DNA from: a virus
Direction: 5' to 3' (one strand)
DNA: 30,060 bases
Virus record (IMG/VR): IMGVR_UViG_3300000576_000012
Coordinates: 1-30,060 of that record
Shown: piece after piece, positions 15,548 through 23,614 of the stretch
How positions within the stretch are numbered: position 1 is the stretch's first letter
Layout: the number at the start of each line of letters is the position of its first letter
The notes under the pieces: generated by a model
The model's database searches: none
Told to the model about the DNA's origin: nothing
What the model saw: the letters and a program-made list of their open reading frames with translations, nothing else
Program-made: the position numbers and the translations under genes

Positions 15548-18500
15548 ATGTCTTGGAAGAAATACTTTAGACCTGTTAATTCAGCGTTGCCAGCACCAAC
15601 AGCATATTCAGACCCATCAAGTTCTGTTAGTAACTTTTCTAGCTGGCTACCTGAATACTATCAAGGTCCGCCAAATCGAATCATGCGTTACTTGCAGTAT
15701 GATCAAATGGATATGGATCATGAGATATCTGCTGCACTTGATACGTTGGCAGACTTCTCAACTCATTTAGATGAAGACACTGGTGTGCCGTTTGAAATTA
15801 ACTATTCAGAAGATGCAAGCCCAAGTGAGATTGAAGTATTAGAAAAAAGTCTAAAGCAGTGGTGCAATCTAAACGAATTTGATAGAAGATTATTCAGGAT
15901 TTTCAGAAGTGTTCTGAAGTATGGCGATCAGTTTTTCATACGACATCCTCGTACATATAAACTACATTGGGTAGATCCAAGTACAGTTGAGAAAGTACTT
16001 GTTAATGAAAGCCAAGGTAAGAAAGTAGAATCGTTTTTCATTAAAGATCTAGACTTGAATTTACAGTCACTGACAGCCAGCAACATGAATCGTAAAACAC
16101 AAAGGGGTTACGATAGTGCTGATACAGTATTTCCAAATGTGCCTTACACAGGCCAAGTTGGTGGTGGTGGATATGGAAATATGTCTAGCTATGGTGGTGT
16201 GGACTATGCAGAAGGCGAAGCATTTCAAGTAGATAGTACTCATGTTGTTCACATGACACTTTCTGAAGGCATGACTTCAAGCTGGCCTTTCGGTATCAGT
16301 ATACTTGAAACAGTGTTCAAAGTTTACAAGCAAAAAGAGTTACTAGAAGATAGTATATTGATATACCGCATACACCGTGCACCAGAAAGACGAATATTTT
16401 ACATTGACACAGGAACTATGCCTCCAAATAAAGCAGCACAGTACCTTGAACGAGTTCGTTATGAAGTACAACAAAAGAGAATTCCAAGCAGAACTGGCGG
16501 CGGGCAGTGCTTTGCAATGGATACAAAAGTACCTCTTTTAGATGGACGTACATTAACCATAGCAGAGTTAACCAAAGAGCATGCAGAAGGTAAGAAAAAT
16601 TGGGCATATAGTTGTGATCCTGTTACAGGAGAACCTATGCCAGGATTGGTATCTTGGGCAGGCGTTACTAAGAAAGATACATCTGTTATAAAAGTAACTT
16701 TAGACAATGGAGAAAGCATTATATGTACTCCAGAGCATAATTTTCCAGTACTAGGAAAAGGAAAAGTGAAGGCTAAAGATTTAGTTGTAAACGAAGACAA
16801 TCTAATTAGCTTTCATACCAGAATGAAATCAATAAATGAAAAAAACGATAATGCTAGTGAATATGAGCAAGTGTTTGATCATTCTGATAAAAAATGGAAA
16901 TTTACACATCGTGTAGTAGCACGATACATGAAGGAGCTTGGAAAGCATCAGGAGTTGATTTTTAGAAAAACAGCTAAAGACAAAAGCAAAAATGTAATTC
17001 ATCATGGTGATTATAATAAGTTCAACAACAATCCAGAGAATCTATATTTCATGAATGGTCGTGATCACTTTTATCTTCATGCTCGTTATAGTGGTTGGCA
17101 TATGTTCACTGAAGAGAGAAAAGCTGAAGCTATTAACAAGAGATTAGAGACACTGGCTAACAGGACAGAAGAAGAAAAAGCTCAAGCATCAAAACAGCGA
17201 AGTGAAATTGCGAAAACTTTCTGGGCTAAAATTAAGAGTGATCCAGTAGAATATAACAAACATAAAGAAAGACTAACAGAACACTTATCAAAAATTGAAA
17301 GTCCACCGTTTGATAATAAGTCTGTTGTAGTAAACGATAGAATGTTTGAAATTATAACGGAATATACTATTTCAGAAAATCCAACAAGAAAAGGTCTATG
17401 TGATCTACTTAAAAGTGATAAAGAATTTATGGAGCTATATGAAAATTTAAATTTTGATGATAGCAACAAAATTAATAAGATTGATCCAAACGGCATATCT
17501 AGAGATAGTATACTAAAGATTGTTAAAAATCATGGATATAAAGACTGGAGGCATTTTGTTAGAAGCCATGGACTAAAAACTATACAGCCAGTAAGAAAGC
17601 TTCGTTGGGAGCAAAAGCAATTGTCTTATTTTGTGGACATAGTTAAAAAAGAAGGAATATCTAGTAAAAACGATGCAGTAAAACGACTACAAAATGATTC
17701 AAAATTTATGAAATGGTTTGCTGAGTTAAATAAGAATATCAAAGGAAATTCAAAGACTACTAATTTTAGTGGCAACACGTTTAATGTATTCCTTAATGAA
17801 TTTGGATATGCAAATTGGTCTGATTTCAAAAACAAACTTGAATTGTTTAATCATAAAGTGGTTTCAATTGAATATCTAGAGGATAAAATTGATGTAGGTA
17901 CACTAACAATTGACAGGGATGAGGAGTTCCATCCTCATCATACGTTTGCATTAGAGACTGGAGTGTACACATATAATTCAATTACAGATGCTGCATATAA
18001 TCCTCTTTCTTCATTGGAAGATTATTACTTTGCTGTAAGTGCAGAAGGTCGTGGAAGTAAAGTAGAAACGCTCCCAGGTGGTGAAAACCTTGGATGCTTC
18101 TCACTTGATACCAAAGTCAAACTTATGGATGGTAGAGATTTATCTATATCTGAAATCAGTGAAGAACTAAAGCAAGGTGAAGAGTTATGGACATATAGCT
18201 GTCACCCTGTTACAGGAGAAGTTGCTCCTGGTTTTATTTCTTGGGCGGGAAAGACAAGAAGTCAAGCTGATGTCGTGAAGATAACTCTTGATAGTGGTGA
18301 TGAGATCGTCTGTACACCTGATCATAATTTCCCAATCAAAGGTGTTGGATTTGTTGAAGCCAAAGATTTATCAGTTGGTGAATCACTGATACCACTTTAT
18401 ATTGAGGGTGACTTGATATATTGCCCACATAAAAAAACTTGGGTGAGTAAAACAACGTTTGGTGTACCAACTCAAGAGCAAGAAAAAGATGTGGAACTAA

Positions 18501-19246
18501 ACCACAAGATTGCTGCAATAGAGTATCTTGAAGAAAAACTTGATGTTGGAACACTAACTGTTGATATCACTGAAGAATATCATGATTATCACACTTATGC
18601 ACTGAGTGTTGGTGTATTTGTTAAAAACTCCATTGATGATCTCAGATACTTCAACAACAAGATGATGAGAGCACTGGGTGTTCCAAGTGGATATCTACCA
18701 ACTGGTCCAGAAGATGGAACCAATGCTTACAGCGATGGTAGAGTTGGTGCAGCATTTATTCAAGAGTTCAGATTTTCTAGAGTATGTCAGCGCTACCAGA
18801 GGCTGATAGCTCCTGTGTTTGATAGAGAGTTTAAGTTGTTCTTGAAGCACAGAGGTATTGAAGTTGATAACTCAATATTTTCATTATCGTTTACACCTCC
18901 GCAGAACTTCTCAGAGTACAGAAAGTTAGAGTTGGATAGTGCTTATGCAAACTTGTATAACTCAGTTGCAGCGAACGAAAATCTGAGTAGAAGATTTGCA
19001 TTGAAGAAGTACCTTGGGTTGAGTGAATCAGAGATTGCAGAGAATGAAAGGCTTTGGAGAGAAGAAAATGATGTGAGCCATTTGACTCAAGATAAGAGAC
19101 CTGGGCTTGACATGAGACAAGCTGATATCAGAGCACCAATGGATACAGATTTTGATGACTTTGGTTTTGGTGATCCAGATATTGGGGAACCAGACATTGG
19201 GGGAATAGACGTTGGTGAACCTGATATAGGTGGAGATGAAATCTAA
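15548..19246 (+). CDS. 20: Portal vertex protein gp20 precursor with two inteins
   Basis: The 1232-residue precursor contains a T4 gp20-type portal (SWLPEYYQGPPNRIMRYLQY near the N-terminus; LLEDSILIYRIHRAPERRIF near 280; then LEDYYFAVSAEGRGSKVETL and the PGGENLG motif; IDDLRYFNNKMMRALGVPSG after the second intein). Residues 321-810 and 850-1027 are inteins. Both insertion points are followed by Ser, the splice nucleophile. Removing both leaves 564 residues, close to T4 gp20 (524). Gp20 is the dodecameric DNA entry channel of the head. The acidic C-terminal tail has four DIG(E/G) repeats. The stop overlaps the next ATG by one base. Confidence 0.92.
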   Translation: MSWKKYFRPVNSALPAPTAYSDPSSSVSNFSSWLPEYYQGPPNRIMRYLQYDQMDMDHEISAALDTLADFSTHLDEDTGVPFEINYSEDASPSEIEVLEKSLKQWCNLNEFDRRLFRIFRSVLKYGDQFFIRHPRTYKLHWVDPSTVEKVLVNESQGKKVESFFIKDLDLNLQSLTASNMNRKTQRGYDSADTVFPNVPYTGQVGGGGYGNMSSYGGVDYAEGEAFQVDSTHVVHMTLSEGMTSSWPFGISILETVFKVYKQKELLEDSILIYRIHRAPERRIFYIDTGTMPPNKAAQYLERVRYEVQQKRIPSRTGGGQCFAMDTKVPLLDGRTLTIAELTKEHAEGKKNWAYSCDPVTGEPMPGLVSWAGVTKKDTSVIKVTLDNGESIICTPEHNFPVLGKGKVKAKDLVVNEDNLISFHTRMKSINEKNDNASEYEQVFDHSDKKWKFTHRVVARYMKELGKHQELIFRKTAKDKSKNVIHHGDYNKFNNNPENLYFMNGRDHFYLHARYSGWHMFTEERKAEAINKRLETLANRTEEEKAQASKQRSEIAKTFWAKIKSDPVEYNKHKERLTEHLSKIESPPFDNKSVVVNDRMFEIITEYTISENPTRKGLCDLLKSDKEFMELYENLNFDDSNKINKIDPNGISRDSILKIVKNHGYKDWRHFVRSHGLKTIQPVRKLRWEQKQLSYFVDIVKKEGISSKNDAVKRLQNDSKFMKWFAELNKNIKGNSKTTNFSGNTFNVFLNEFGYANWSDFKNKLELFNHKVVSIEYLEDKIDVGTLTIDRDEEFHPHHTFALETGVYTYNSITDAAYNPLSSLEDYYFAVSAEGRGSKVETLPGGENLGCFSLDTKVKLMDGRDLSISEISEELKQGEELWTYSCHPVTGEVAPGFISWAGKTRSQADVVKITLDSGDEIVCTPDHNFPIKGVGFVEAKDLSVGESLIPLYIEGDLIYCPHKKTWVSKTTFGVPTQEQEKDVELNHKIAAIEYLEEKLDVGTLTVDITEEYHDYHTYALSVGVFVKNSIDDLRYFNNKMMRALGVPSGYLPTGPEDGTNAYSDGRVGAAFIQEFRFSRVCQRYQRLIAPVFDREFKLFLKHRGIEVDNSIFSLSFTPPQNFSEYRKLELDSAYANLYNSVAANENLSRRFALKKYLGLSESEIAENERLWREENDVSHLTQDKRPGLDMRQADIRAPMDTDFDDFGFGDPDIGEPDIGGIDVGEPDIGGDEI
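16508..17977 (+). mobile_element. Intein 1 with HNH homing endonuclease domain (490 aa)
   Basis: The intein runs from C321 (block A, CFAMDTKVPLLDGR) to N810, before S811. Block B reads ICTPEHNFP. The C-terminal blocks read VGTLTIDRDEEFHPHHTFAL and end VYTYN. The usual penultimate His is Tyr here. Between the splicing halves lies an HNH-like endonuclease: VIHHGDYNKFNNNPENL (H485, H486) and a further RDHFYLH. Two DNA-binding-looking repeats follow (SDKEFMELYENLNFDDSN... and NDSKFMKWFAELNKN..., each leading to a YKDWRHF or YANWSDF motif). It interrupts gp20 between GGGQ and SITDAAYN. The HNH assignment is strong; the repeat domain is described only. Confidence 0.92.
18095..18628 (+). mobile_element. 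Intein 2, mini-intein without endonuclease (178 aa)
   Basis: The intein runs from C850 (CFSLDTKVKLMDGRDLSISE) to N1027, before S1028. Block B is VCTPDHNFP and the end reads YHTYALSVGVFVKN, with Lys instead of the usual penultimate His. It is clearly related to intein 1: both share W-YSC-PVTGE and SWAG motifs after block A, and VGTLTVD before block F. No HNH or LAGLIDADG domain is present, only a short linker. It splits the conserved portal motif PGGENLG from SIDDLRYF. Confidence 0.92.
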
Positions 19247-19521
19247 TGAAAAAAAACGTATTTGAAAACTATTTTCCAGAGTTTGATGAATTTTCTCGTG
19301 AACATTTAGATGACTTAGGTGGCGATGAAAAGAGAAAGTTTGCAGATGCGATAGATGCTGAGAAAGCACCGAAGTTTGAGAAGCGTGCAAGATTGACATT
19401 TAAGCATTTGAACAGAATGAGGAAAATAAGAGAAGTAAAGAAGTTAGAAGCAGCCGCACATAGACAGTTTGTAAAAACCATGTATGGAACTAAAGCAGAT
19501 GATGAAGGTTTAGGCTTTTGA
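19246..19521 (+). CDS. Small basic protein after the portal gene (gp67 position)
   Basis: This 91-residue protein overlaps the portal stop by one base (TAATG), so it should be translationally coupled. It has an acidic N-terminus (YFPEFDEFSREHLDDLGG) and a basic helix ending RARLTFKHLNRMRKIREVKKLE. In T4 the slot between gp20 and gp21 is filled by the small core proteins gp67 and gp68. The helical RMRKIREV pattern is common here in distant T4-like phages (from memory), but sequence identity with gp67 is not evident. A head-core role is inferred. It ends just before a strong terminator. Confidence 0.65.
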   Translation: MKKNVFENYFPEFDEFSREHLDDLGGDEKRKFADAIDAEKAPKFEKRARLTFKHLNRMRKIREVKKLEAAAHRQFVKTMYGTKADDEGLGF

Positions 19522-19541
19522 ATTTTTGATTTTTTTTATAC

Positions 19542-19587
19542 AAAGCACACAAAACGGCGTTTTTTGCATCGTTTTGTGTGCTTTTTT
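19542..19587 (+). terminator. Strong rho-independent terminator
   Basis: A 15-bp perfect stem (19542-19556 with 19570-19584) encloses a 13-nt loop and runs into a T tract ending at 19587. It closes the tape-measure/portal transcription unit. Confidence 0.92.
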
Positions 19588-19597
19588 GTTTGAAATA

Positions 19598-19605
19598 TGT
19601 AAATA
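19598..19605 (+). promoter_or_regulatory. Late-promoter-like motif before the core-protein operon
   Basis: TGTAAATA followed by GTGTTATAT resembles the TATAAATA-GTGTATAAT arrangement at 23579. It lies 116 nt before the ATG at 19722 and directly after the terminator, so it is a reasonable candidate for driving the 19722-23521 genes. Confidence 0.4.
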
Positions 19606-19695
19606 GTGTTATATCGGAAAGATACTTTATCATGTATTTATCTGATTGTGTAATTTTAAGTGTTAGTGTTACCCTGCAGGTACATAATAAAATTT

Positions 19696-19707
19696 GTTGT
19701 TAACAAC
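19696..19707. promoter_or_regulatory. 12-bp perfect palindrome at the ribosome-binding site
   Basis: GTTGTTAACAAC is a perfect palindrome ending 2 nt before the AAAGGAG that serves the gene at 19722. It could bind a dimeric regulator or fold at the translation start. Function is unknown. Confidence 0.4.
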
Positions 19708-19721
19708 TAAAGGAGATTAAG

Positions 19722-20537
19722 ATGGCAGATCGTCAAAAACTAGAGCGCGTATTAGACTTGCTAATTAACGAAGAGCAAGACCAAGATCAAGCAACTGAAT
19801 TACTACATCAATATATGGTAGAAAAAGCACGTGAAGTGTATGAATCTTTGATGGACGAAGATGAAGATTTTGTTGATGAAATTGAAGATGACATGGAAGA
19901 AATCGAAGACGACGAAGTTGGAGATTTTGAAGATGACGTAGAAGTAGACGACGAAGTTGATATTGAAGATGAAGGTGAAGAAACAGAAGAACGCCTTGAA
20001 GATCTTGAAGCAGCGCTGGCGGATCTGCGAGCTGAATTTGATCGCCTGATGTCTGATGAAGAAGATGATGTTGAACTCGAACTAGATGATGAAGAAGTGG
20101 AAGTTGATTCCGAAGAAGAAGAATTTGATCTAGATGATGACGAATTTGATCTAGAGATGGAACTAGAAGAAGCTACAAAACTACAAGATCCAGTGGCTGA
20201 TCCTGGTATGGGAACAGAAGGCAAGTACACAGGCACAGGAAAAGGTTCCAAGAATGGTTCTGTAAACAAAGAAAGTCCTTACACAAACGTCCCACCACGC
20301 ACAACAGATGGTGAACCAACTGATTTTGTAGGTGATGACGAAACTGGTGAAAAAGCAGATTCCGCGAAAGACCATACCCCCACAAGTAATGTTGATGTAA
20401 AGAAAGCTGAAGTAAAGCATGGTCATGACGCACAAAAAGGTGAAGGCAAATACACTGGTACTGGTAAAGGTTCCAAGAATGGTTCTGTAAACACCAAGAG
20501 TGCACTTGGATCTGGTAAAAGTCCAAGAGGCAAGTAA
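19722..20537 (+). CDS. Highly acidic prohead core protein
   Basis: This 271-residue protein starts with a helical segment (QDQDQATELLHQYMVEKARE) typical of prohead core proteins in T4-like phages (from memory). An extremely acidic region follows (about residues 43-145, mostly Asp/Glu), then a Gly/Lys/Ser-rich tail with a 17-residue duplication (EGKYTGTGKGSKNGSVN, residues 166-182 and 241-257). Acidic peptides in the head core are usually degraded by gp21 and exit or stay as internal peptides. It is followed by gp21, gp22 and gp23. AAAGGAG precedes its ATG. The antisense Ser-rich open frame over it is a composition artefact. Confidence 0.75.
   Translation: MADRQKLERVLDLLINEEQDQDQATELLHQYMVEKAREVYESLMDEDEDFVDEIEDDMEEIEDDEVGDFEDDVEVDDEVDIEDEGEETEERLEDLEAALADLRAEFDRLMSDEEDDVELELDDEEVEVDSEEEEFDLDDDEFDLEMELEEATKLQDPVADPGMGTEGKYTGTGKGSKNGSVNKESPYTNVPPRTTDGEPTDFVGDDETGEKADSAKDHTPTSNVDVKKAEVKHGHDAQKGEGKYTGTGKGSKNGSVNTKSALGSGKSPRGK
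20217..20267 (+). repeat. 51-bp in-frame direct repeat, copy 1
   Basis: This segment and 20442-20492 encode the same 17 residues (EGKYTGTGKGSKNGSVN). They differ at several third positions in the first half and are identical in the second half, suggesting an old duplication partly homogenised or constrained at protein level. Confidence 0.9.
20442..20492 (+). repeat. 51-bp in-frame direct repeat, copy 2
   Basis: Second copy of the 17-residue repeat described for 20217-20267, in the C-terminal tail of the acidic core protein. Confidence 0.9.
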
Positions 20538-20546
20538 GGAGATATC

Positions 20547-21179
20547 GTGAGTAACAAGCTCTACGAATATAGAACGTATGACCAGGCTAATATTTTGTTA
20601 GAAAAAGACAAAACAACTGGCACTATGTTCATGAATGGAATTTTCATACAAGGTGACACAAAGAATCACAATCAGCGTGTTTACCCTGTTAGTGAAATAT
20701 CCAAAGCTGTTACAAGCATACAAGAAAGAATAAAAGAAAATGGTGGTGTACCTGGTGAACTAGATCACCCAGAAGAACTTTCAATAAACTTGGATAGAGT
20801 GAGCCACATGATAGAAAGCATGTGGCTTGAAGGTAAAAATGGGTGTGGAAAGCTAAAGATAATACCTACGCCGATGGGTAATATAGTAAAAGTTTTGTTA
20901 GAGAGTGGTGCCAAGTTAGGCGTAAGCTCTCGTGGTTCAGGCAACGTAGACGCCACTGGTTATGTCAGTGATTTTGATATAGTCACAGTGGATGTTGTAG
21001 CACAACCAAGTGCACCAGAAGCATACCCAAAAACAATCTACGAAAGCCTCTTCAATATGAGAGGTGGAGATAGAATGTTTGAAATGTCACAACAATACAC
21101 ACACAACAATGACAAATTGGCACAGAAGTATCTCGCAAAAGATATTGCAAAGTTCATTAGTGAACTTAAGAAGAGTTAA
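20547..21179 (+). CDS. 21: Prohead core protease gp21
   Basis: This 210-residue protein (T4 gp21 is 212) starts at GTG 20547, preceded by AAGGAG. It has the catalytic motifs of the gp21/herpes-protease fold: PGELDHP with H74, and GVSSRGSG with S127/S128. A further FDIVTVDVVAQPSAP segment is typical of the family. It cleaves scaffold and capsid proteins after (L/I)xE during head maturation, and a matching LAE site is present in gp23 downstream. It lies between a core protein and the scaffold gene, the canonical order. Confidence 0.95.
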   Translation: MSNKLYEYRTYDQANILLEKDKTTGTMFMNGIFIQGDTKNHNQRVYPVSEISKAVTSIQERIKENGGVPGELDHPEELSINLDRVSHMIESMWLEGKNGCGKLKIIPTPMGNIVKVLLESGAKLGVSSRGSGNVDATGYVSDFDIVTVDVVAQPSAPEAYPKTIYESLFNMRGGDRMFEMSQQYTHNNDKLAQKYLAKDIAKFISELKKS

Positions 21180-21193
21180 AGGAGAACAAACAC

Positions 21194-22318
21194 ATGTCTG
21201 TAAAGTTCGACAACTTGGCTGAAAGTATTGGACTTGACAAAGAAGCTCGTGAACTAATCACTGAAGCTTGGGAGTCAAAGTTAAAAGAAGCCAGAGATGA
21301 GATTACGGCTGAGCTTAGAGAAGAATTTGCTCAAAAATTTGAGCATGACAAAGCAACCTTGGTTAAAAGTGTTGATCGTTTCATTAGTGAAAAGGTTAAC
21401 GCAGAGATTGAGGAGTTTTCACAAGACAAGAAAGCATTGGCAGAAGAAAGAGTTAGAGCAAAGAAAAAGATCGCTGAACACGCAAAGATGGTTGAGCAAT
21501 TCATTACTGAAACTCTAGCAAAAGAAATTCGTGAACTAAAAGAAGATCGTGATTCTGCAAAAGCAAATGTCCAGAAACTAGAAGAATTCGTTCTAAAACA
21601 ACTAGCTGAAGAGGTCAAGGAATTCCATTCCGACAAGAAAGCACTTGTTGAACAACGAGTCAAGCTAGTTCGCGAAAACAAACGTCAACTAACTGAATCT
21701 AAGCAGGCATTAGTAAAGAAAGCAGCAAATGTACTAGAAGAAAAAGTAAACAAAGTAATTGCTTCTGAAATCAAACAATATCGCAGTGACATTGATATGG
21801 CACGCAAAAATGACTTCGGACGCAGAATCTTTGAAGCATTCGCAAGCGAATACATGACATCACACTTGAATGAAAGCAGTGAAGTCAGAAAAATACAAAA
21901 GACTGTTGAACAACTAAACCAAAAGTTAGAAGAATCACAAAGTCGTTTGAAAGAGCAACAAACATTACTTGAGTCTGAACAACGTAAAGTTCGTGCAGCA
22001 AAAGATCGTCTCGGACGTGACAAAGTAATGAGTGAACTAATGTCTCCTCTTGGTAAGCGTCAGCGCGCAATCATGGAGGAACTACTAGAAAACGTTAAAA
22101 CTGCTAATCTGCGTGAGAGCTTTAAAAAGTATCTTCCAGCAGTGTTAAACGAAAAAAACACACATCATCACACAGATAAAGAGGTTATCACTGAATCTGT
22201 TACAAGCATGAAAACTGGTGACAGAAGTGAATCTATATCACAACAAAACGATGACGCAGAATATGAACTAGAAATGAACCAGCTAAGAAAATTAGCAGGC
22301 ATCAAAGGCCAAAAATAA
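21194..22318 (+). CDS. 22: Prohead scaffold protein gp22-like
   Basis: This 374-residue protein is nearly all alpha-helical, with long charged coiled coils from about residue 10 to 300 (repeats of xKKALxEERVxxKKK type, for example DKKALAEERVRAKKK and DKKALVEQRVKLVRE). T4 gp22 is 269 residues. It should form the inner head core on which gp23 assembles. The C-terminal tail, after AAGIKG-like sequence, is likely the shell-contact end. Candidate gp21 cleavage sites such as ITE are present. AAAGGAG precedes the ATG. It is followed by gp23. Confidence 0.9.
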   Translation: MSVKFDNLAESIGLDKEARELITEAWESKLKEARDEITAELREEFAQKFEHDKATLVKSVDRFISEKVNAEIEEFSQDKKALAEERVRAKKKIAEHAKMVEQFITETLAKEIRELKEDRDSAKANVQKLEEFVLKQLAEEVKEFHSDKKALVEQRVKLVRENKRQLTESKQALVKKAANVLEEKVNKVIASEIKQYRSDIDMARKNDFGRRIFEAFASEYMTSHLNESSEVRKIQKTVEQLNQKLEESQSRLKEQQTLLESEQRKVRAAKDRLGRDKVMSELMSPLGKRQRAIMEELLENVKTANLRESFKKYLPAVLNEKNTHHHTDKEVITESVTSMKTGDRSESISQQNDDAEYELEMNQLRKLAGIKGQK

Positions 22319-22348
22319 GCTGGATTAAATTAAAAGGAGATATGAAAA

Positions 22349-23521
22349 ATGGCAAATAAGCTATTTGAAAGTAAGTGGGCAGGTGCAAAAGAAGCCCTCC
22401 TAGAAGGTCTAAATGGCACCCGCCGTGACAACATGAATGTTGTTTTGGAAAATACTCGCAAACACCTGGCTGAAAATGCAACCGCTGGTGCAACTCAAGC
22501 TGGTAACATTGCTACACTAAACAAGGTTATGCTACCACTGATTCGTCGTGTAATGCCAACTGTCATTGCAAACGAAATCATCGGTGTGCAGCCAATGACT
22601 GGACCAGTAGGTCAGATCCACACTCTACGTGTTCGCTACGCTGACACAAGTTCTGGTGTGACTGCTGGTACTGAGGCGCTAGGACCATTCGATTTGGCTC
22701 GTGCTTACTCCGGTAACGAAGATGCCAACAACCCAAGAGCTGCTAACGTTGCTGCTCTAGAAGGTACCGCTGGTAATCGCTTAAGCATCCAAATCTTGAA
22801 AGAGATCGTTGAAGCAAAAACTCGTCGTCTAAGCGCTCGCTGGACTTTCGAGGCTGCTCAGGATGCTAACGCTATCCACGGCATCGACATCGAAGCCGAA
22901 ATCATGCAGGCTCTAGCACAAGAAATCACAGTTGAAATCGACCAGGAAATGCTGAACAACCTACGCTCTCTAGCAGGTCCAGCTCCTGAAACATTCGACC
23001 AAGGTGCTGTAAGTGGTACTGCTACTTACGTCGGTGATGAACACGCCGCTCTAGCAGTTATGATCAACCAACAAGCAAACCTAGTTGCTGCTCGCACTCG
23101 TCGCGGCGCTGCTAACTGGGCCGTTGTTTCACCAACTGCTCTAACAATCCTACAAAGTGCTACAACTTCAAGCTTCGCTCGTACCACTGAAGGTACTTTC
23201 GAAGCACCAACCAACACCAAGCTAGTCGGTACCCTAAACAACAGCATGAAAGTGTATGTTGACCAATTCGCCGGCGCTGGTGAGGCTGTACTTCTAGGAT
23301 ACAAAGGTCCAAGTGAAACTGATGCTGCGGCTTTCTATTGCCCATACATTCCATTGATGAGCACAGGCCCAGTAATGGACCCACAGACCTTTGAGCCAGT
23401 GGTTTCATTTATGACAAGATACGGTTATCGTGAACTGTCTAACACTGCGAACTCTCTTGGTAACGCTGCTGATTATCTCAGCAAAGTTGGTATCAACGAT
23501 GCGACACTAACTTTCTTCTGA
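22349..23521 (+). CDS. 23: Major capsid protein gp23
   Basis: This 390-residue protein matches gp23: PLIRRVMPTVIANEIIGVQPMTGPVGQIHTLR near residues 65-96 (described here by its span) and PFISYMTRYG-type sequence VVSFMTRYGYREL near the C-terminus. An LAE motif at residues 40-42 is the probable gp21 site, so the mature protein would begin at N43. T4 gp23 is 521 residues, and this shorter form lacks some insertion domain. Codons are strongly biased to C-ending forms (ATC, AAC, TTC), unlike its neighbours, as expected for very high expression. A terminator follows directly. Confidence 0.95.
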   Translation: MANKLFESKWAGAKEALLEGLNGTRRDNMNVVLENTRKHLAENATAGATQAGNIATLNKVMLPLIRRVMPTVIANEIIGVQPMTGPVGQIHTLRVRYADTSSGVTAGTEALGPFDLARAYSGNEDANNPRAANVAALEGTAGNRLSIQILKEIVEAKTRRLSARWTFEAAQDANAIHGIDIEAEIMQALAQEITVEIDQEMLNNLRSLAGPAPETFDQGAVSGTATYVGDEHAALAVMINQQANLVAARTRRGAANWAVVSPTALTILQSATTSSFARTTEGTFEAPTNTKLVGTLNNSMKVYVDQFAGAGEAVLLGYKGPSETDAAAFYCPYIPLMSTGPVMDPQTFEPVVSFMTRYGYRELSNTANSLGNAADYLSKVGINDATLTFF

Positions 23522-23547
23522 TTGTTAGTATAGCACAAGTACCACAA

Positions 23548-23575
23548 AAAGCCCACCTCGCGTGGGCTTTTTTTT
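23548..23575 (+). terminator. Terminator after gp23
   Basis: AAAGCCCAC (23548-23556) pairs with GTGGGCTTT (23562-23570) around a 5-nt loop and runs into eight T residues. A near-identical hairpin follows the second endonuclease gene at 26737. Confidence 0.93.
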
Positions 23576-23578
23576 GCC

Positions 23579-23595
23579 TATAAATAGTGTATAAT
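23579..23595 (+). promoter_or_regulatory. Late promoter plus TATAAT element, endonuclease 1
   Basis: A perfect TATAAATA (23579-23586) is followed by TATAAT (23590-23595). The arrangement is repeated at 25284-25300 before the second endonuclease. AAAGGATAGG then precedes the ATG at 23615. Confidence 0.7.
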
Positions 23596-23614
23596 ACAAC
23601 AAAAAGGATAGGTA

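Noticed and set aside
19808-20269. Ser-rich open frame opposite the acidic core protein
   Set aside because: It is the antisense image of Asp/Glu codons; composition alone explains its length.
21331-22023. Open frames opposite the scaffold gene
   Set aside because: They are shadows of the coiled-coil gene, with no ribosome-binding sites or family patterns.
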